Positions 6,509 to 8,367 of a stretch of 8,367 nt of DNA are shown here, in pieces. Both the position numbers and the translations under genes were made by a program. The notes below the pieces were generated by a model. It was not told the origin of the DNA, searched no databases, and was given only the letters and a program-made list of their open reading frames with translations. Source of the stretch: DATKKG01 sp035543015 (GTDB lineage: Archaea > Thermoproteota > Nitrososphaeria > Conexivisphaerales > DTJL01); NCBI GenBank assembly GCA_035543015.1, contig DATKKG010000054.1, positions 1-8,367 on the forward strand, written 5' to 3'. Every line of letters starts with the position of its first letter. Position 1 is the first letter of the stretch.

Positions 6509-6521
6509 CGGATTTAATGCC
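6509..6521 (-). promoter_or_regulatory. TATA-type promoter of the two-gene membrane operon
   Basis: The minus strand reads GGCATTAAATCCG, identical over 13 bases to the element at 7324-7336. The first T of TTAA is 32 bases from ATG 6485, the same spacing as at the plus-strand regulator. Transcription should start close to the ATG. Confidence 0.65.
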
Positions 6522-6566
6522 AAGATTAGTACAGTCCCTGGACGCTTTGTACTATTATTGGAGTCC

Positions 6567-6995
6567 CTACAGAGGTGCCTCTCTCCAGATTATCCACGAC
6601 TCATAGCCGAGAAAGGCCACTACGATGGCGGTGAGCATGAGTATGAAGAGCTTGGGAAGGTACTCTATAGGGGGAGCGAGAAGGAGATACGATGCCGACA
6701 CCGTGATCGTGAGAACCATGTAGAAGACAAGACGGGGGAACCTCAGGCGCCCGACCTTCGTGAAAAGCCTCAGGGAGCCCGTGCTGATTTCCCTTGTGAC
6801 TTCATACTTGCCTTCTTCATCCTTCACAGCAAGCCCCATCTCGGAGAGCTTCTCGAGGTGATGTGTGGCGACAGTCACGCTTGAGAAATGCAGGCTCCTC
6901 TGAACTTCTCTTGGCCCCGCCCTGCCACGGTTGAGAAGAAGCCAGTAGACTCTCAGGTCCTTCCCTTCCAGTGTGGGCTGAAAGTCTTCCGCCAA
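6567..6995 (-). CDS. Membrane-anchored winged-helix transcriptional regulator (wHTH plus two membrane helices)
   Basis: From TTG 6995 the protein has 142 residues. The N-terminal winged helix-turn-helix spans about 11-74: KDLRVYWLLLNRGRAGPREV, then QRSLHFSSVTVATHHLEKL (recognition region) and a wing DEEGKYEVT. This pattern (VYwLLL..G..G.REVQR.L.FSS...A.HHLEKL...GL) is familiar from archaeal membrane-bound regulators. Two hydrophobic helices follow at about 88-107 and 115-136, so the DNA-binding domain faces the cytoplasm while tethered. The frame could extend to GTG 7061, but that would start inside repeat copy C and run through the promoter. A TATA-like GTTTTAAGC at 7027-7019 is 29 bases before TTG 6995, predicting a leaderless transcript beginning there. 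An ATG at 6999 is in another frame. Targets are unknown; neighbouring envelope genes are plausible. Confidence 0.82.
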   Translation of the reverse strand: MAEDFQPTLEGKDLRVYWLLLNRGRAGPREVQRSLHFSSVTVATHHLEKLSEMGLAVKDEEGKYEVTREISTGSLRLFTKVGRLRFPRLVFYMVLTITVSASYLLLAPPIEYLPKLFILMLTAIVVAFLGYESWIIWREAPL

Positions 6996-7018
6996 GCATA
7001 CTGTCCTTCGCAGATAGC

Positions 7019-7027
7019 GCTTAAAAC
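7019..7027 (-). promoter_or_regulatory. TATA box of the wHTH-membrane regulator
   Basis: The minus strand reads GTTTTAAGC, with TTAA 29 bases ahead of the TTG start at 6995. This fits an archaeal TATA box for a leaderless mRNA and decides the start of the gene. It lies just 10 bases outside the left end of repeat copy C. Confidence 0.6.
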
Positions 7028-7037
7028 GGTTGGGGGC

Positions 7038-7270
7038 GAGCCTAGAGGGAATAGGGTCCACGTAAATCTGTCAATAGGATTGGGCGGGCATGTGTAGAAG
7101 CAAGGAATACTGCAGTTATTTCAACAATCATACCCCATAGTTGAAATTATTCATGGGCCCGAAGGGACGAGTGCTCAGATCGGTTCGAAGAGTGGACTCG
7201 TAGGATCCGACAACGGGCCCGTCGGGAAGCGCGTCCACATGGGACCTTTAACTGGTCTACACACAGGCAG
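7038..7270 (+). repeat. Dispersed intergenic repeat, copy C (about 233 bp, full length)
   Basis: The core is 7038-7167 (130 bp), from GAGCCTAGAGGGAAT to ATTCATGGGCCCGAAGGGA (7149-7167). The tail matches copy B to about 7270, with shared GGTTCG, GGACTC and CCCGTCGGG (7218-7226). Within the core ATTTCAA and TTGAAAT can pair as a 7-base stem around CATACCCCATAG. It fills the space between two divergent membrane-anchored regulators. A frame corresponding to the open one in copy B is interrupted here by TAG, so if it was ever coding it is decayed. Confidence 0.82.
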
Positions 7271-7290
7271 TCTATTCCAGTGGACCACTA

Positions 7291-7322
7291 CTTGACGGAT
7301 CAAGAGCACCAGTCCTGTCAAG
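7291..7322 (+). promoter_or_regulatory. Inverted repeat just upstream of the regulator promoter (possible operator)
   Basis: CTTGAC at 7291-7296 is inverted as GTCAAG at 7317-7322, ending two bases before the promoter motif. The first half also forms a short hairpin, CTTGA-CGGA-TCAAG (7291-7304). The position is suitable for a regulator site or B-recognition region, but short inverted repeats like this arise by chance. Confidence 0.25.
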
Positions 7323-7323
7323 A

Positions 7324-7336
7324 GGCATTAAATCCG
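7324..7336 (+). promoter_or_regulatory. TATA-type promoter of the ArsR-like membrane regulator
   Basis: GGCATTAAATCCG, identical to the minus-strand element at 6509-6521. The first T of TTAA is 32 bases before ATG 7360, so the mRNA is expected to be leaderless or to have only a few untranslated bases. Confidence 0.65.
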
Positions 7337-7359
7337 CGGTACAGCTACCCCTAGGTACG

Positions 7360-8070
7360 ATGTCCAAGCAGTCGGACGAAGACCTACCTGGCGACTCAAA
7401 GGTCGGACTCTTCGAGACGCTGGCGCATCCAGTAAGGATCAGGATGCTCGAAGCCCTCAAGGAAAGGCCCATGGGTTTCTCCGAGTTGAAGAGGGCTGTG
7501 GGCATCGAGAGCAGCGGCCATCTGCAGTTTCACCTCAGTAGGTTGGAAGGCTTCGTTTCGACCAACTCCGACGGAGACTATGTCTTAACCGACGATGGGC
7601 GAGAGGCCCTCAGGCTTGTCATGGCCGTCGAGAGCACACACGGAGAAAGGCCCAAGCCCTGGTATCGGCGGCACGCGGTGTCCCTAGCGCTCGTCTTGAC
7701 CATCGTTGTCATAGCAGGAGTCGGGTTATACCAAGTGTTGGACGCGTACTCTGCCCGTTACGTGCAGGTGAGCGTGGACTTGACTCAGAGCGGCGATCGT
7801 GGCAGCTGGAGCGTCGAGAACCTATCCCCCTCTACCATACGCGCTCTTGAGATACTGGTAAACGGCTCCAATGTAGTGAACTTAACGGGAGAGGGTCTCC
7901 ATCCGAATGATCGGGCGGGTGGGGTCATCGTACTCCCAGACGGAGTCCCGCTCGCCTACGGACAGGATTACAACCTTACCGTGACCTTGAACTTCACCAA
8001 TGGCCAGTCATCGGTGAAGTCGACCAGAACAGGTGCCTTTACTGGAGTGACTCTCTACTTCCGCGCCTGA
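7360..8070 (+). CDS. Membrane-anchored ArsR-like winged-helix regulator with extracytoplasmic domain
   Basis: This 236-residue protein starts with ATG at 7360. Residues about 14-92 form an ArsR-type winged helix: LFETLAHPVRIRMLEALKER, then MGFSELKRAVGIESSGHLQFHLSRL (recognition helix) and a wing DGDYVLTDDGREAL. No metal-binding Cys cluster is present. A basic stretch WYRRH leads into one membrane helix (about 106-126). The C-terminal 110 residues lie outside and look like an all-beta domain with five N-glycosylation-type sequons (about N154, N168, N174, N205, N211). One membrane span between a DNA-binding domain and an outside domain suggests signal transfer across the membrane, as in one-component membrane regulators; the signal is unknown. 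It stands alone, divergent from the other membrane regulator, and shares its promoter motif with the operon at 6485. Confidence 0.88.
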   Translation: MSKQSDEDLPGDSKVGLFETLAHPVRIRMLEALKERPMGFSELKRAVGIESSGHLQFHLSRLEGFVSTNSDGDYVLTDDGREALRLVMAVESTHGERPKPWYRRHAVSLALVLTIVVIAGVGLYQVLDAYSARYVQVSVDLTQSGDRGSWSVENLSPSTIRALEILVNGSNVVNLTGEGLHPNDRAGGVIVLPDGVPLAYGQDYNLTVTLNFTNGQSSVKSTRTGAFTGVTLYFRA

Positions 8071-8199
8071 CTGAAGTCAGACACAGACGGTCTGTACTAG
8101 CGGTGTATCCAAAAGCCCAGATAGCAGCGGGTCCGAACCGTGGGGGAACCACGTCCACCTGAGGCCCTAAAAGGTCGACAAAATGCGGACGACCTGTAC
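8071..8199. other. Intergenic region between convergent genes, with two short palindromes
   Basis: Two genes converge here. ACAGACGGTCTGT (8083-8095) is a perfect palindrome around a central G, 13 bases after the regulator's stop. CGTGG-GGGAA-CCACG (8139-8153) is a perfect five-pair hairpin. Neither is followed by the T-run expected of an archaeal terminator, so a terminator role is not supported. Confidence 0.3.
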
Positions 8200-8367
8200 T
8201 CAGCCCTTCTTGTTCAGATCTTCCACAAGTTTCAGGAGCATCCTTCCTTGTTCCGTCAGCCTGTACAGCTTCACCGACCCCGACTCGGCGTACACGGAGA
8301 CCAGCCCATAGCGCTCAAGTAGGCCCGTCTCGCGATCCACCTCCTTCCAGTCGAGTCCGCTGAGCTG
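8200..8367 (-). CDS. Winged-helix DNA-binding protein, C-terminal part only (5' end beyond window)
   Basis: The frame is open from the right edge to a TGA at 8202-8200, giving 55 residues. The visible end reads WKEVDRETGLLERYGLVSVY, then a wing AESGSVKLYRL and a last helix TEQGRMLLKLVEDLNKKG. The pattern 'LLE.yGLV...gs.k.YrLTeqGr.LL.l.edL' is typical of small archaeal winged-helix proteins, where the wing leads to a dimerisation helix. The recognition helix and start are outside the window, so family and function cannot be fixed. It converges on the regulator gene ending at 8070. Confidence 0.7.
   Translation of the reverse strand, partial: QLSGLDWKEVDRETGLLERYGLVSVYAESGSVKLYRLTEQGRMLLKLVEDLNKKG

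Noticed and set aside
6486..6509. GTG 6509 as the start of the DUF4367-like gene
   Set aside because: It overlaps the promoter motif, and the transcript is predicted to begin near 6488; ATG 6485 has the same spacing to the motif as the regulator at 7360.
6817..6999. ATG 6999 frame on the minus strand near the regulator start
   Set aside because: It gives a 60-residue sequence without domain features, in a different frame from the clear winged-helix protein.
6996..7061. N-terminal extension of the wHTH regulator to GTG 7061
   Set aside because: It would begin inside repeat copy C and cross the TATA box at 7019-7027; TTG 6995 fits the promoter spacing and the family's usual start.
3768..7270. 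CRISPR array
   Set aside because: Only three copies, over 100 bp long, separated by more than 900 bp with genes between them; not direct repeats with short spacers.

Overview
The window looks like a piece of an archaeal chromosome, moderately GC-rich by eye. Four genes have a TATA-like box about 29-38 bases from the start codon and little or no room for a leader, TTG and GTG starts are frequent, and three proteins are short archaeal-style winged-helix regulators, two of them anchored in the membrane. These protein types are common in Thermoproteota-like lineages (Nitrososphaeria, Bathyarchaeia) and in some Thermoplasmatota. I cannot place the genome more finely from sequence alone.

Layout. 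Positions 1-3690 (minus strand) hold an ABC-2 type transporter operon in the order ATPase, permease 1, permease 2; permease 2 runs off the left edge. The two permeases are diverged tandem paralogues, each with a large extracytoplasmic domain after the first membrane helix. The ATPase has no usual start codon in frame ahead of its Walker A motif. Positions 3991-4635 (minus) hold a toxin-antitoxin pair: a ribbon-helix-helix antitoxin followed by a RelE/ParE-type toxin. Positions 5031-6485 (minus) hold a two-gene membrane operon: an anchored secreted protein with a DUF4367-like look, and a multi-pass membrane protein. Positions 6567-6995 (minus) and 7360-8070 (plus) are two membrane-anchored winged-helix regulators arranged head to head. 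The right edge (8200-8367, minus) carries the C-terminal end of a third winged-helix protein.

The most unusual content lies between genes. A previously unremarked dispersed repeat is present three times in the same orientation (from 3768, 4802 and 7038). It has a conserved 129-130 bp core ending in an identical 19-mer, and two copies extend to about 230 bp. Each copy lies on the upstream side of a minus-strand promoter. Separately, a 13-base promoter motif (GGCATTAWATCCG) recurs in front of the ABC operon, the DUF4367-like operon and the plus-strand membrane regulator. In the last two it lies at exactly the same distance from the start codon.

A reasonable but unproven reading is an envelope module: a transporter with surface-exposed permease domains, a small anchored-protein operon, and membrane-tethered transcription factors that may sense conditions at the envelope. 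It is mixed with a toxin-antitoxin locus and a repeat family that marks the region as accessory or mobile in history.
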